In this document: positions 1-8,449 of the stretch, piece after piece
How positions within the stretch are numbered: position 1 is the stretch's first letter
Layout: each line of letters begins with the position of its first letter
Source: a virus
Strand: one strand, 5' to 3'
Virus record (IMG/VR): IMGVR_UViG_3300047552_001097
Coordinates: 62,001 to 126,000 of that record
Length of the DNA stretch: 64,000 nt
Position numbers and translations under genes: made by a program
The notes under the pieces: model-generated
What the model was told of the DNA's origin: nothing
Seen by the model: the letters and a program-made list of their open reading frames with translations, nothing else
Database searches by the model: none

Positions 1-750
1 ACAGAGGATTACTGCTGGATTACTAATAATAAAGACACTTTAGTTCCATTATCTATTAATCTAATAGGTTTTTTAAGTAAGGTTATAGATAGTAATAGTA
101 GTTTATTTATAGTTAAATACACTTTATTTAACCAAATAGCTATAGATAAGTTCACCTCTATAAGTGATAACTATTATATTCATGGTTCTAGATTAACTCT
201 TTATGCTAATAAAGGAATTAATATAGATTACTCAACAGTTAGATTACCAATATCTAATACTAAGTTATATATAGATATTAATAGAGAATATGAAGTTAAC
301 TATACTAATTGGAATATAAATAAAGAGGGTTCTCTTATTTATAGGTACTTAATTGATGGCAAAGAAGTCCTTTCTATAGATAATAAGAGAAGGTTTAGAG
401 CTGAAATAGAGATAAAACCCTTTGCTATTGTTAAGGAAAATTCTACTTTTAATATAGGTCAGACTAATGGAATTGGTATTTATATATCCAGAACTTATAG
501 TGTAGAGATATATAAACAAGTAGAAGTTATATTAGAAGGTCTTGTATCTAATGCTTATATAAGTAGTAATGAGGGTCAAACCTGGGATGAGATGTTAACT
601 ATAGATAATAAAACCTTTAGTATTGATAATCTCCCCCCTTTAGTTAATATAGAAAGAGGGGATGGAACTATAGAAGTCCTAGAGAGAAATACCATTAAGT
701 TAAAGATAGAGATGACTAATCTTAAAGGTTTCTCTATATATCTATATTAG
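1..750 (+). CDS. Presumed virion structural protein, C-terminal part (5' end outside window)
   Basis: An open frame runs from the first base to a TAG stop at 748-750, giving 249 residues with no start, so the N-terminus lies upstream. The product is rich in Ile, Asn, Tyr and Thr, with alternating polar and hydrophobic residues that suggest beta structure, and it has no Cys cluster or catalytic motif that I recognise. Its place upstream of two tail-fibre genes on the same strand suggests a tail or fibre component. That role is inferred from context only; the reading frame itself is secure. Confidence 0.7.
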   Translation, partial: TEDYCWITNNKDTLVPLSINLIGFLSKVIDSNSSLFIVKYTLFNQIAIDKFTSISDNYYIHGSRLTLYANKGINIDYSTVRLPISNTKLYIDINREYEVNYTNWNINKEGSLIYRYLIDGKEVLSIDNKRRFRAEIEIKPFAIVKENSTFNIGQTNGIGIYISRTYSVEIYKQVEVILEGLVSNAYISSNEGQTWDEMLTIDNKTFSIDNLPPLVNIERGDGTIEVLERNTIKLKIEMTNLKGFSIYLY

Positions 751-788
751 TTTTAATCATAATAGAGTAATAAATAGTAGAAAGTCCT

Positions 789-914
789 ATGAGAATTATA
801 AAGAGTAATAAATCAAGTCCTAGTAATGTAGTCATATATAAGAGTAATTTATATATAGAAGAATTAAAGAAAGAGATAGAAAGATTAAGGCATGATAAAT
901 CTAGTCTAGATTAG
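789..914 (+). CDS. Small hypothetical protein, 41 aa
   Basis: An ATG at 789 opens a 41-codon frame that ends in TAG at 912-914. The second half (roughly residues 24-37) is a charged amphipathic helix of Glu, Lys, Arg and Leu typical of a short coiled coil. It fills the gap between the partial structural gene and the leftward gene at 906-1478, overlapping the end of that gene by 9 bases. No function is recognised. Its size keeps confidence low, although the composition looks protein-like. Confidence 0.4.
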   Translation: MRIIKSNKSSPSNVVIYKSNLYIEELKKEIERLRHDKSSLD

Positions 915-1478
915 GTCTTTACTCGGTCTAAGGATGTATTCTATAACACTTTTTATTCTATTCTTTAGTTTCTTATTTTGTAAAGGTAGATCAGAGACCT
1001 TTTTTAAGTTTATAATCTTATGAACTCTTAAATATTTTTTAGGACTATCTCTATATACATGAGTTTCTATATTGAAGGGTTTAATATAAGATTGAAGAAT
1101 AAAAAGATTTTCTACATTTTTATTCTCAATTTCCATATAATGCTCTTTCTTATTATTTTTATTTTTTATATGTATAATTTGAGATTTACTATCAAAGATT
1201 CCACATATAAACCCTATGTTTCTAATCTTTTCATCTTTAAATTTATAAGTTAAATCACTTAATAAATCTATCTTATAATTAGTCTTTTTTGCAGTAGAAA
1301 TAACTAACTCAAATTCTTGGTCTAAATCTTTTAGAAAGTTTACAAATATGTCTAGAATATCCTTATCTTTTATATTAATAAGATTTTTTACTCTAGTAGC
1401 TATAAAGAAAGCTCCCTCTAACCAACCCATTTTATAATCTAAATGGTTTTCTTCAGTAAGAATAAACTTCTTTCTCAT
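906..1478 (-). CDS. Degenerate LAGLIDADG homing-endonuclease-like protein
   Basis: This 190-residue protein has two segments that fit LAGLIDADG helices: GWLEGAFF at about residues 18-25 and FICGIFDSKS at about 89-98. Each would pack at the domain interface of this DNA-binding fold, and the size fits a single-chain two-motif enzyme. The family normally has an acidic residue at the end of each motif that coordinates the catalytic metal. Here those positions appear to be Ala and Lys, so cleavage activity is doubtful and a DNA-binding or vestigial role is possible. The gene is freestanding, leftward among rightward late genes, and starts at an ATG with ATAAGAA about 20 bases upstream. Confidence 0.7.
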   Translation of the reverse strand: MRKKFILTEENHLDYKMGWLEGAFFIATRVKNLINIKDKDILDIFVNFLKDLDQEFELVISTAKKTNYKIDLLSDLTYKFKDEKIRNIGFICGIFDSKSQIIHIKNKNNKKEHYMEIENKNVENLFILQSYIKPFNIETHVYRDSPKKYLRVHKIINLKKVSDLPLQNKKLKNRIKSVIEYILRPSKDLI

Positions 1479-1570
1479 TATAGTTTTTAATATGTTTCTT
1501 ATTTATTATAACTACCTCTTATTACCTCTATTAATTTATAAAGGTAATATTAATACTAATATTTATTTAT

Positions 1571-3661
1571 ATGAATAAAATAAAGGTAACTGTTCTTAAA
1601 CCTTTCTCCTATATATTTGCTGGAACTACTAAATATATGAGAGAGGGTCAGATAGTGTATTTTGATCTTAATAATAGTTCAGAGTCACAGGAGGCTTCTT
1701 ATGTTACTAGTTCCTCTTTCCCCTATAGAGCTTTTATATCTGTAGAGTTTGTTAACTCTAGTGAGAATTGTGGAGACTCCTCTTCTGGGAGTGGAGGTTC
1801 CACTGGAGGGGGTTCTGGTACAGGTGGAACCGGAGGTAGTGGCTCTGGAGGAACTAATCCTCTAGGTAGATGGTTAGGTGCCTATCCTACTGCTCCTAGT
1901 AATCCTAGTCTTAATGATTTCTATTACAACACTTCTACTGGACAACTTCTATATTGGAATGGTTCTAGTTGGTCTCTCTTTAATTCAGGTACAGTGGGTA
2001 CTGGGGGGGGCTCTAATGGTGGGGGTTCTGGTCAATTACCTCCTATACAGGGAGACCTTTTATTACTACCTAATAATGAGTTACAGATAAGACCAGGAGT
2101 TATATCAGATGCTGATATTAATCCTAATGCTCGTATTAAGTTATCTAAGTTAGAGGTTAATCCTTTAGATAGGATTAATCATACAGGAGTACAGACTAGT
2201 AGTAGTATTGTAGATTTCGATTCTAGAGTAAGGTCTAATAGCTTATCTATGTTTAAACCTGCTACTAGTTCATTATCTATGGGGGGATATAGGATAACCG
2301 ATTTAGATTACCCCTGTGATGCTGATGATGCAGTACCTAGAGCTTATGTAGATGCCAGATTAAATAGTATAGACTTCTGTTCTTTACTTCCAGTTTCATG
2401 TGACCTATCTCTTAATGGTTATAAGATAACTTCATTATCAGAACCCTCTAATAATGAGGATGCTGTTAACTTAGGGTATATGAAGGAATATATAACCAAA
2501 TCTCTAGGATTATATTCTAGTGTTAGATTATTAGCTAATTATTCGCTTAATAGTCCTAGTGGTACTTCCTATGTTATAGATGGTAAACAAGTAAGAATAG
2601 GAGATAGAGTTCTTTTATCCTGTGAAAGTGACCCTAGGATGAATGGAGTCTATATAGTTAGTAATGGTTTATGGTTTAGGTCAGAGGATACAGACTCTAA
2701 TGTAGAAATAGCACCAGGTAGAATATTCTTTGTTACAGATGGTAATCAATTTAATAACTCTGGGTATGTAACTTTCTCTCCAGATAATCCTATAGTTCTA
2801 GGTATATCTCCTATCTATTTTAATAAATTCACTGGTCTATCCCCCTCTAATATTGGTCTGGGTCTTCATCTAGTTAATAATAGATTAGAAGTTAAACCTT
2901 CTATAGGTCATACTATTGTTACTACTAATGGGGTGGAAATAGACCCTACATGGTCAGGTTCCTCTTCTATTTCTATACTAGGTAATATTACTCAGGGAAG
3001 ATGGACAGCTAATCCTATAGAAATAGCTTATGGAGGAACAGGGGCGGGAAATGCTTCTCAAGCTAGGATTAACTTAAGAGCAGCTTCTTCTGGAGTTAAC
3101 TCTGATATTACTGCTATAGAAGGTTTAAGTGTACCCCTTAGTGTAGACCAGGGTGGTACTGGTGGTTGTACTCCAGATGAGGCTAGATTTAATCTACAAG
3201 CTGCTGATTGTATTAATGGAGTATCTACTTGTATAACTCAATTACCTAATCTTGTTGGACCTATTGGTATTCATCAAGGGGGAACTGGAGCTACTAATAG
3301 AGATACAGCTAGATTTAATTTATTAGCAGCTAAGAGTGGAGATAATTATGACATTACATCACTCAATGGATTAACCACTCCTTTGTCTATACTACAAGGA
3401 GGGACAGGTGCTACTACAGCACTTCAAGCTCTTACTAATTTAGGAGGAGTTTCTAATGCAGCTAATATTGGTATTGGTTCTGCTATATTTGCACAGAAGA
3501 ATGGAACAGTATTAGAGTTTAGAAATATAAGAGTTAATCCTGGTATTAGTATTCAGATAGTAGGTAATGATATAGTTCTATCTCCTAACTTAATAGCAGG
3601 GGCTGGTATTCAACTTAGTACAGTAGGTAATGCTATACAAATAGTTAACTTAAATCCTTAA
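1571..3661 (+). CDS. Tail fibre protein with shared N-terminal anchor domain
   Basis: This 696-residue protein looks like a trimeric tail fibre used in receptor binding. The first 60 residues resemble those of the next large gene (3920-7453), which suggests a common virion-attachment domain. A Gly/Ser/Thr-rich flexible linker follows at about 72-100 and again near 140-155. A short module with WNGSSW comes next, and then a segment around residues 175-245 with the fibre signature DRINHTG. The distal part has at least four repeats built around GGTGA and AR(F/I)NL, typical of phage fibre shafts. The upstream region has no Shine-Dalgarno sequence. Which fibre it is, long, side or tip, cannot be told. 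Confidence 0.85.
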   Translation: MNKIKVTVLKPFSYIFAGTTKYMREGQIVYFDLNNSSESQEASYVTSSSFPYRAFISVEFVNSSENCGDSSSGSGGSTGGGSGTGGTGGSGSGGTNPLGRWLGAYPTAPSNPSLNDFYYNTSTGQLLYWNGSSWSLFNSGTVGTGGGSNGGGSGQLPPIQGDLLLLPNNELQIRPGVISDADINPNARIKLSKLEVNPLDRINHTGVQTSSSIVDFDSRVRSNSLSMFKPATSSLSMGGYRITDLDYPCDADDAVPRAYVDARLNSIDFCSLLPVSCDLSLNGYKITSLSEPSNNEDAVNLGYMKEYITKSLGLYSSVRLLANYSLNSPSGTSYVIDGKQVRIGDRVLLSCESDPRMNGVYIVSNGLWFRSEDTDSNVEIAPGRIFFVTDGNQFNNSGYVTFSPDNPIVLGISPIYFNKFTGLSPSNIGLGLHLVNNRLEVKPSIGHTIVTTNGVEIDPTWSGSSSISILGNITQGRWTANPIEIAYGGTGAGNASQARINLRAASSGVNSDITAIEGLSVPLSVDQGGTGGCTPDEARFNLQAADCINGVSTCITQLPNLVGPIGIHQGGTGATNRDTARFNLLAAKSGDNYDITSLNGLTTPLSILQGGTGATTALQALTNLGGVSNAANIGIGSAIFAQKNGTVLEFRNIRVNPGISIQIVGNDIVLSPNLIAGAGIQLSTVGNAIQIVNLNP

Positions 3662-3833
3662 TCTTACTCTTTATATAACAACTATTATTACTACTATATT
3701 TACAGATTCTATCCTTTACTTGCTCCTCTTTCATTTCTTTATTCATACTGGTTACATAAATATCCCTAATTCCATGAATAATCTTAATAGAACAAACAGG
3801 ACAAGATAAACAATCTCCAGGAAAAATAGACAT
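3645..3833 (-). CDS. Small Cys-rich hypothetical protein, 62 aa
   Basis: A 62-codon leftward frame fills most of the gap between two fibre genes and overlaps the 3' end of the first by 17 bases. It has five cysteines, including CLSCPVC at residues 8-14, and a C-terminal pair in CKYSSNNSC, an arrangement that could bind a metal ion. No family is recognised. The overlap and short length leave room for a chance ORF, but otherwise the gap would be unexplained. Confidence 0.45.
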   Translation of the reverse strand: MSIFPGDCLSCPVCSIKIIHGIRDIYVTSMNKEMKEEQVKDRICKYSSNNSCYIKSKIKDLS

Positions 3834-3866
3834 ATCTTTATATGTATGTTTTTATTTATGATAATA

Positions 3867-3888
3867 ATATCCTATTTGATTAGGATAT
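3867..3888. repeat. 8-bp inverted repeat upstream of fibre gene
   Basis: ATATCCTA (3867-3874) and TAGGATAT (3881-3888) form a perfect 8-bp inverted repeat around a 6-base loop. It lies 31 bases before the ATG of the large fibre gene at 3920 and just after the start of the leftward small ORF. It could be an operator, part of a promoter, or a hairpin in the leader. The right arm runs into GATATAAAGAA, which resembles sequence at two other divergent junctions (51949 and 55660). Confidence 0.4.
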
Positions 3889-3919
3889 AAAGAAATTCCA
3901 TAGTACATAAGAATAATAA

Positions 3920-6900
3920 ATGAATACAAGAATAGCAGTTAATATATTAAAACCCTTTAGACATATCTATGGTAATAAAGATGTTCAGATGAAGGAAGGA
4001 CAAGTCTATTACTTAGATATTAGTAAGCCTGATGATAAGAATGAGCTTATATATATGATGGGTGGTAGTTTTCCTTATAGATTCTTTATTTCTATAGATA
4101 TAACTCCAGAGTTACTAGATTTACTTAATGACTCTAAATTTGATGTCTATTCCGTTCCTCCATCAGCTCCAGTTCAAGGTCAAACCTACTTTAATGATGT
4201 AAGTGGTATTCCCTATATCTATAATGGTAGTTCTTGGACGCCTATGACTGGTAGTGGAGGAGGGGGTGGAGGCACACCCACTGTAGTCCCTGCATTATTT
4301 GGAGATGTAACTTCCGATGGTTATAGTAATAATGTACAGATAGTACCAGGGGTTATTACAGATGCTGATATTAGCCCTACAGCAGGTATTCAACTTAGTA
4401 AACTAGCTACTAATCCTTTAGATAGAACTAATCATACAGGTACTCAATTAGCTTCTACTATATCTAATTTTATTCCAACTGTTCAAACAGTTCCAGTTAA
4501 CCAATTAGCTCCTGCTACTGGTAACTTGAATATGAATAACTATAGGATTATTAACCTTGCTAATCCTATATCTGGTTCTGATGCAGCTAATAAACAATAT
4601 GTAGATTCAGCTATAGCTGCTGTAGGGTTCACCTCCCCATTACCTCTTAATAAGGGTGGTACAGGGGTAGCTGCTACTACTGGAGTAGAGGCTCTTAACG
4701 CATTAGAAGGTGTATACTCTGGTAGAAATTTACCTGTTAGTGGCACTCCTCCTCTTAATAGTGGTAGAGTTTTTGCTCAGAAAAGTACAGGTACAGGTTC
4801 TACACCCTCTTATCTAGACTTTAGAAGAATAGTTGTTACAGCTCCATTAAGTATTATAGAGAGTGCTGATGCAATTACTATTGGCTTTACTGCAGGAGGG
4901 GGTACTACTTTAGATATAAACACAGCTTTAAGTGGTTATCCTTTATCTATAGTTAATGGCGGTACGGGTGCTACTACAGCTACTAACGCTAGAGTTAATC
5001 TAGGGGCAGTAGGTAGAGGGGAGAACTCATTAGCACCTAGCACTACAGTAGGTAATGTGTTTAGAGATGTTGTTAATAGTGGTGGAGACATTACTATGAG
5101 ATTTAACTCTCTTAGTGAAGTTCCTCTTGGAGGTATTGATATTAATGAAACAGGTGGGGTCATTCAACTATCTGTTAGACAATCAGACCTCTCCTTAGCT
5201 AATATTGGGGGTTCTATTGACCTTACTAGTAGTCAGGTTACAGGGGTACTACCTATAGCTAAAGGAGGTACTGGGGCTACTACTATTAGTGGTGCTAGAG
5301 ATAATCTTAATGTTGTTTATGATGCCAGACTTATTACTGGGGCTACTGGTCAATCAGTATTATCCACTCCTGCTGTAGTTCAACAAATAGGGGATGGGGG
5401 CATTATTAATATGAAAGGGATTATTGCTGGTAGTAATATTACTATTACCAGTAGTGGTACAGATTTAACCATTAATTCAACTGCCACTTCTACTATCACA
5501 GCAGCTAACCTAGGTACAGGTGATGGTAAACCCTATCATAGTGTTACTGGTACTACTCTTAACTTTAGATCAGTACAAGAAGGAATGGGTATAGATGTTG
5601 TTAATAGCATTAATGATATAGTTGTTAATCTAAGATCTTCATATATTGGTACTACTGGAGCTAGAATAGCTAACTTACCATTAGCAGCTAGCTCTCCTCT
5701 AGAGTTTAGAACCCTTCTTCAGGGAACTGGTATTACTATTACAGAGAACACTAATGACATCACCATTAGTTCTACTGGAGCTTCTACTGTATTTAATGTA
5801 GGTGGGAAGCCTGGACAGGTATATAGAGACCTACTTAATGGGATTCTTAATCTTAGAACTATAGGTGGAGCTACTGGAACTATTAACCAGGATGGTCTCC
5901 TAGTAACAACTGTAGGAGATGAAATTCATATTCAATCTAATATAGTAGATGCTGCTTCATTAGCTACTGGACAACATATCCTAACTAACACCACCCCCAT
6001 TACTACTACTGGTAACACTCTTAACTTTAAAGGTGTACTAGCTGGTAAGGGTGTTTCTCTAGCCTCTTCCACTGGTACTGATGTAGTTATAGATGCTTTA
6101 TTAGCTTCTGTAGGTCCAGGTGTACCCACCCTAGTATCAGCTAGCCCTGCTGTTGGAGCCCCTTATCAATTAAAGACTGTACAAGCAGGTACTGGTATTA
6201 CTGTTACAGATAATGGAACTTCTATTACCATAGCTTCTAGTAGTACAGCTATTACTGGGGATTATGGGTTATTACTAACTGGTTCTGCTATGAAGGTAGA
6301 GGCAGTTAATCTAGGGGGTCAACAAGTTGTATTAGCCAACCCCACTGGTGGTATTAATGACCCAATGAACTTTAAAGGGTTAACAGCAGGTAAAGGGACA
6401 TCCCTAGCTCTATCTACTGGTACAGAGATTATTATAGATACCCTTATAGCTTCTATAGGCTCTGGACAAACTCTATTAGGTACAGCTCCTACTAATGGTC
6501 AGCCCTTTAACTTTAAGTCTCTATTAGCGGGTACTGGTATTACATTAACCCCTGCTGCTGACTCTATTACTATAAGTTCTAGTGCCCCCACTGGAGCTGT
6601 TAATGTAGGTACTGGTCAACAGGTCTATAAAGCTCTTAATGCTGGTGTCCTAGAGTTTAGAACTATTCTAGGGGATTATGGTATTAATGCTACTACTGTA
6701 GGGGATACTGTTAATATTGCTGCTCATGCAGAGAACTTACCTGGTGCTGGTCAATTAGTTCTATCTACTGCTAGTCAGGGTAGTGCTGACCCATTAAGAT
6801 TTAAGAACATTACTCCTGCTCCTACTAACCCAGGTATTAGTGTTACTGCTGATGTAAATAACATCTTCCTCCAAGCTCATGTAAGTGGAGTAGCTCAAGT

Positions 6901-7453
6901 AGGGACTGGTGTATCATTAACTACATCTGTTCTACCTTTAACCCCTGGTTCTATCCTTAATCTAAGAACTGTTCTAGGTGGATATGGTATTAATGCGGCT
7001 CCCTCTACTTCTACTAATGAAGTTCTAATCTCAGCCCATGCAGAGAATATTGGTACTGGTGTAAATGTTTTATCTAATCCTACATCTACTACAGATACGG
7101 ACCCAATGAAGTTTAGAAAGATTTTAGCGGGTCCTTCTGGAAGCATAACAGTAAATGTAGTTACAGATGATATTGTTATTGATTCTACTGGAACTGGTAT
7201 TGGATACTCTACATCTGCTGCTCTTGCTCCTGTAAGTAATTTAGGTATCCATAGATGGACAGTTACTCATAATCTGGGTTTACCCTCACCCTTTACTCAA
7301 TTTACATTCTCAGCTTATGATTCAGTAACTGGAGATTATATAGTAATGGATAATATTACAGGAGTAGATGGTAACACTGCTGTTTTTACTATAGTAACAG
7401 GTGGTGCTTCTCCATCCACAAGCACTCATTTCCGTATTACTAAAGCTCTATAA
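3920..7453 (+). CDS. Large tail fibre protein with GGTGA shaft repeats
   Basis: This 1177-residue protein is a long tail fibre. Residues 1-60 match the N-terminal domain of the fibre at 1571-3661, followed by a similar WNGSSW-like module (NGSSWT, near residue 107), a Gly-rich linker (about 113-119) and the DRTNHTGTQ signature near residue 170. The rest is a long run of repeats rich in Gly, Thr, Val and Ile, including GGTGA units and many copies of a beta-rich unit ending in T(I/V)(T/N)I-like strands, as expected of a beta-helical shaft. The last 80 residues form a distinct beta-rich domain beginning HRWTVTHNLG, likely a tip or trimerisation domain. The nearby paralogue suggests the two fibres share an attachment point or replace each other. 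Confidence 0.88.
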   Translation: MNTRIAVNILKPFRHIYGNKDVQMKEGQVYYLDISKPDDKNELIYMMGGSFPYRFFISIDITPELLDLLNDSKFDVYSVPPSAPVQGQTYFNDVSGIPYIYNGSSWTPMTGSGGGGGGTPTVVPALFGDVTSDGYSNNVQIVPGVITDADISPTAGIQLSKLATNPLDRTNHTGTQLASTISNFIPTVQTVPVNQLAPATGNLNMNNYRIINLANPISGSDAANKQYVDSAIAAVGFTSPLPLNKGGTGVAATTGVEALNALEGVYSGRNLPVSGTPPLNSGRVFAQKSTGTGSTPSYLDFRRIVVTAPLSIIESADAITIGFTAGGGTTLDINTALSGYPLSIVNGGTGATTATNARVNLGAVGRGENSLAPSTTVGNVFRDVVNSGGDITMRFNSLSEVPLGGIDINETGGVIQLSVRQSDLSLANIGGSIDLTSSQVTGVLPIAKGGTGATTISGARDNLNVVYDARLITGATGQSVLSTPAVVQQIGDGGIINMKGIIAGSNITITSSGTDLTINSTATSTITAANLGTGDGKPYHSVTGTTLNFRSVQEGMGIDVVNSINDIVVNLRSSYIGTTGARIANLPLAASSPLEFRTLLQGTGITITENTNDITISSTGASTVFNVGGKPGQVYRDLLNGILNLRTIGGATGTINQDGLLVTTVGDEIHIQSNIVDAASLATGQHILTNTTPITTTGNTLNFKGVLAGKGVSLASSTGTDVVIDALLASVGPGVPTLVSASPAVGAPYQLKTVQAGTGITVTDNGTSITIASSSTAITGDYGLLLTGSAMKVEAVNLGGQQVVLANPTGGINDPMNFKGLTAGKGTSLALSTGTEIIIDTLIASIGSGQTLLGTAPTNGQPFNFKSLLAGTGITLTPAADSITISSSAPTGAVNVGTGQQVYKALNAGVLEFRTILGDYGINATTVGDTVNIAAHAENLPGAGQLVLSTASQGSADPLRFKNITPAPTNPGISVTADVNNIFLQAHVSGVAQVGTGVSLTTSVLPLTPGSILNLRTVLGGYGINAAPSTSTNEVLISAHAENIGTGVNVLSNPTSTTDTDPMKFRKILAGPSGSITVNVVTDDIVIDSTGTGIGYSTSAALAPVSNLGIHRWTVTHNLGLPSPFTQFTFSAYDSVTGDYIVMDNITGVDGNTAVFTIVTGGASPSTSTHFRITKAL

Positions 7454-7462
7454 ATATAAATT

Positions 7463-7684
7463 ATGAAGAAACTAATTGTTGAATTAAGAAATTATGCTGC
7501 TTCCAAAAGTCTTAAGATGGAAGAAGTTGGTTGCTATAGAGTTGATATTGAAGGGGATCATTACTTAGAAGAAGAGTACCTAGCTCTAAAGGCTCTACCT
7601 TCTTCTAAAGAAGTTTCTACCTCTATCCCTTCTATAGGTGAATATCCAGTGGTTCTATATGTTAAATCAGAGGTTAATGACTAA
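7463..7684 (+). CDS. Small hypothetical protein, 73 aa
   Basis: This 73-residue ORF starts 9 bases after the fibre gene and ends just before a hairpin terminator, so it is the last gene of that transcript. It is acidic and charged, with a YLEEEYLAL helix in the middle. Its position directly behind a fibre gene is where small fibre chaperones or assembly proteins often lie, but I see no motif to support that. Function is unknown. Confidence 0.6.
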   Translation: MKKLIVELRNYAASKSLKMEEVGCYRVDIEGDHYLEEEYLALKALPSSKEVSTSIPSIGEYPVVLYVKSEVND

Positions 7685-7708
7685 TCAAATATATGAATAA
7701 TTAACTAT

Positions 7709-7738
7709 AATAAGGGGGTATAAATACACCCCCTTATT
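7709..7738 (+). terminator. Rho-independent-type terminator hairpin
   Basis: An 11-bp stem pairs 7709-7719 with 7728-7738 around an 8-base loop. The core is GGGGG/CCCCC, and a short T-rich stretch follows. It sits 24 bases after the stop of the small gene at 7463 and 4 bases before the ATG at 7742. It is the clearest stop signal in the late region and suggests the downstream genes are transcribed from a separate start or by read-through. Confidence 0.75.
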
Positions 7739-7741
7739 TCT

Positions 7742-8170
7742 ATGAGTTCAACTTTATATATTCAATCTTTTATATCTAAATTAGATAAATCTAAGGATAC
7801 TCTAGAACTTAGACAAGAAGGTTTTAAAGTTAATAAGATATTTAATTATCTGTCTTCTAAACTTAAGGATTCTCTTTCAGAATATAAAATAAAGACCCTG
7901 GCTATCCTTTTACAACATCAGTATGTAGAAGGTTTTACTATGGATGAACTAGTATCTGTAGGTTCCTTAAGAATAGACTTATTTAGTCATAATACTAATG
8001 AAACTATTAGACCTGCTATATGTGCTAATAGTTACCTCTATGATACAGGCTCTGGTAAAGTCTATGATGACCTCTATTCTAAAGGCTTATCTAGTTATCA
8101 AGTTAATTATTTGATATCTTCTAATAAACGCTCATTAACTAAGTTTGTTATAGATTGTTTATCTTTATAG
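7742..8170 (+). CDS. Hypothetical protein, 142 aa
   Basis: The ATG lies 4 bases beyond the preceding hairpin, so a transcript starting here would be nearly leaderless. The 142 residues look mostly helical in the first half (charged helices to about residue 75), followed by a mixed region. No motif, signal peptide or membrane segment is visible and I recognise no family. The 3' end overlaps the leftward ORF at 8107 by 64 bases. Confidence 0.65.
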   Translation: MSSTLYIQSFISKLDKSKDTLELRQEGFKVNKIFNYLSSKLKDSLSEYKIKTLAILLQHQYVEGFTMDELVSVGSLRIDLFSHNTNETIRPAICANSYLYDTGSGKVYDDLYSKGLSSYQVNYLISSNKRSLTKFVIDCLSL

Positions 8171-8445
8171 GTAGATATTTCTTTTAGGTTATAGAGTTTA
8201 AGTATAACTCTATCTCTTATAACTTGATATAACTTATCCTTTATATTTATCTCAGATATAGGGTAAGACTTGTTGTTATATATAATCCTATCTACCTTTA
8301 TATCCTTAACCTGTATATCTTTATAAGGATATCTATAAGTATAAATACTTAAACCTAGATGAATATATATAAGCCATACATCTTGATGATTAGTTAACCA
8401 AGATGGAGGGTTTTTATCTATAGTTATATTAGTAATTTTATTCAT
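8107..8445 (-). CDS. Hypothetical protein, 112 aa (leftward island)
   Basis: This 112-codon leftward frame occupies the 279-base gap between two rightward genes. The product is rich in Ile, Tyr and Lys with a plausible globular pattern, an aromatic patch around residues 15-40 and a charged C-terminal helix. No family is recognised. Its ATG lies only 4 bases from the ATG of the divergent gene at 8450, so any promoter must overlap coding sequence. The overlap with the end of 7742-8170 is a reason for caution. Confidence 0.55.
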   Translation of the reverse strand: MNKITNITIDKNPPSWLTNHQDVWLIYIHLGLSIYTYRYPYKDIQVKDIKVDRIIYNNKSYPISEINIKDKLYQVIRDRVILKLYNLKEISTYKDKQSITNLVNERLLEDIK

Positions 8446-8449
8446 ACAT

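Noticed and set aside
4540-7146. Leftward ORFs in the fibre gene (4540-4746, 4936-5163, 5932-6129, 6895-7146)
   Set aside because: They are low-complexity shadows of repetitive Gly/Thr codons on the other strand, with no start signals.
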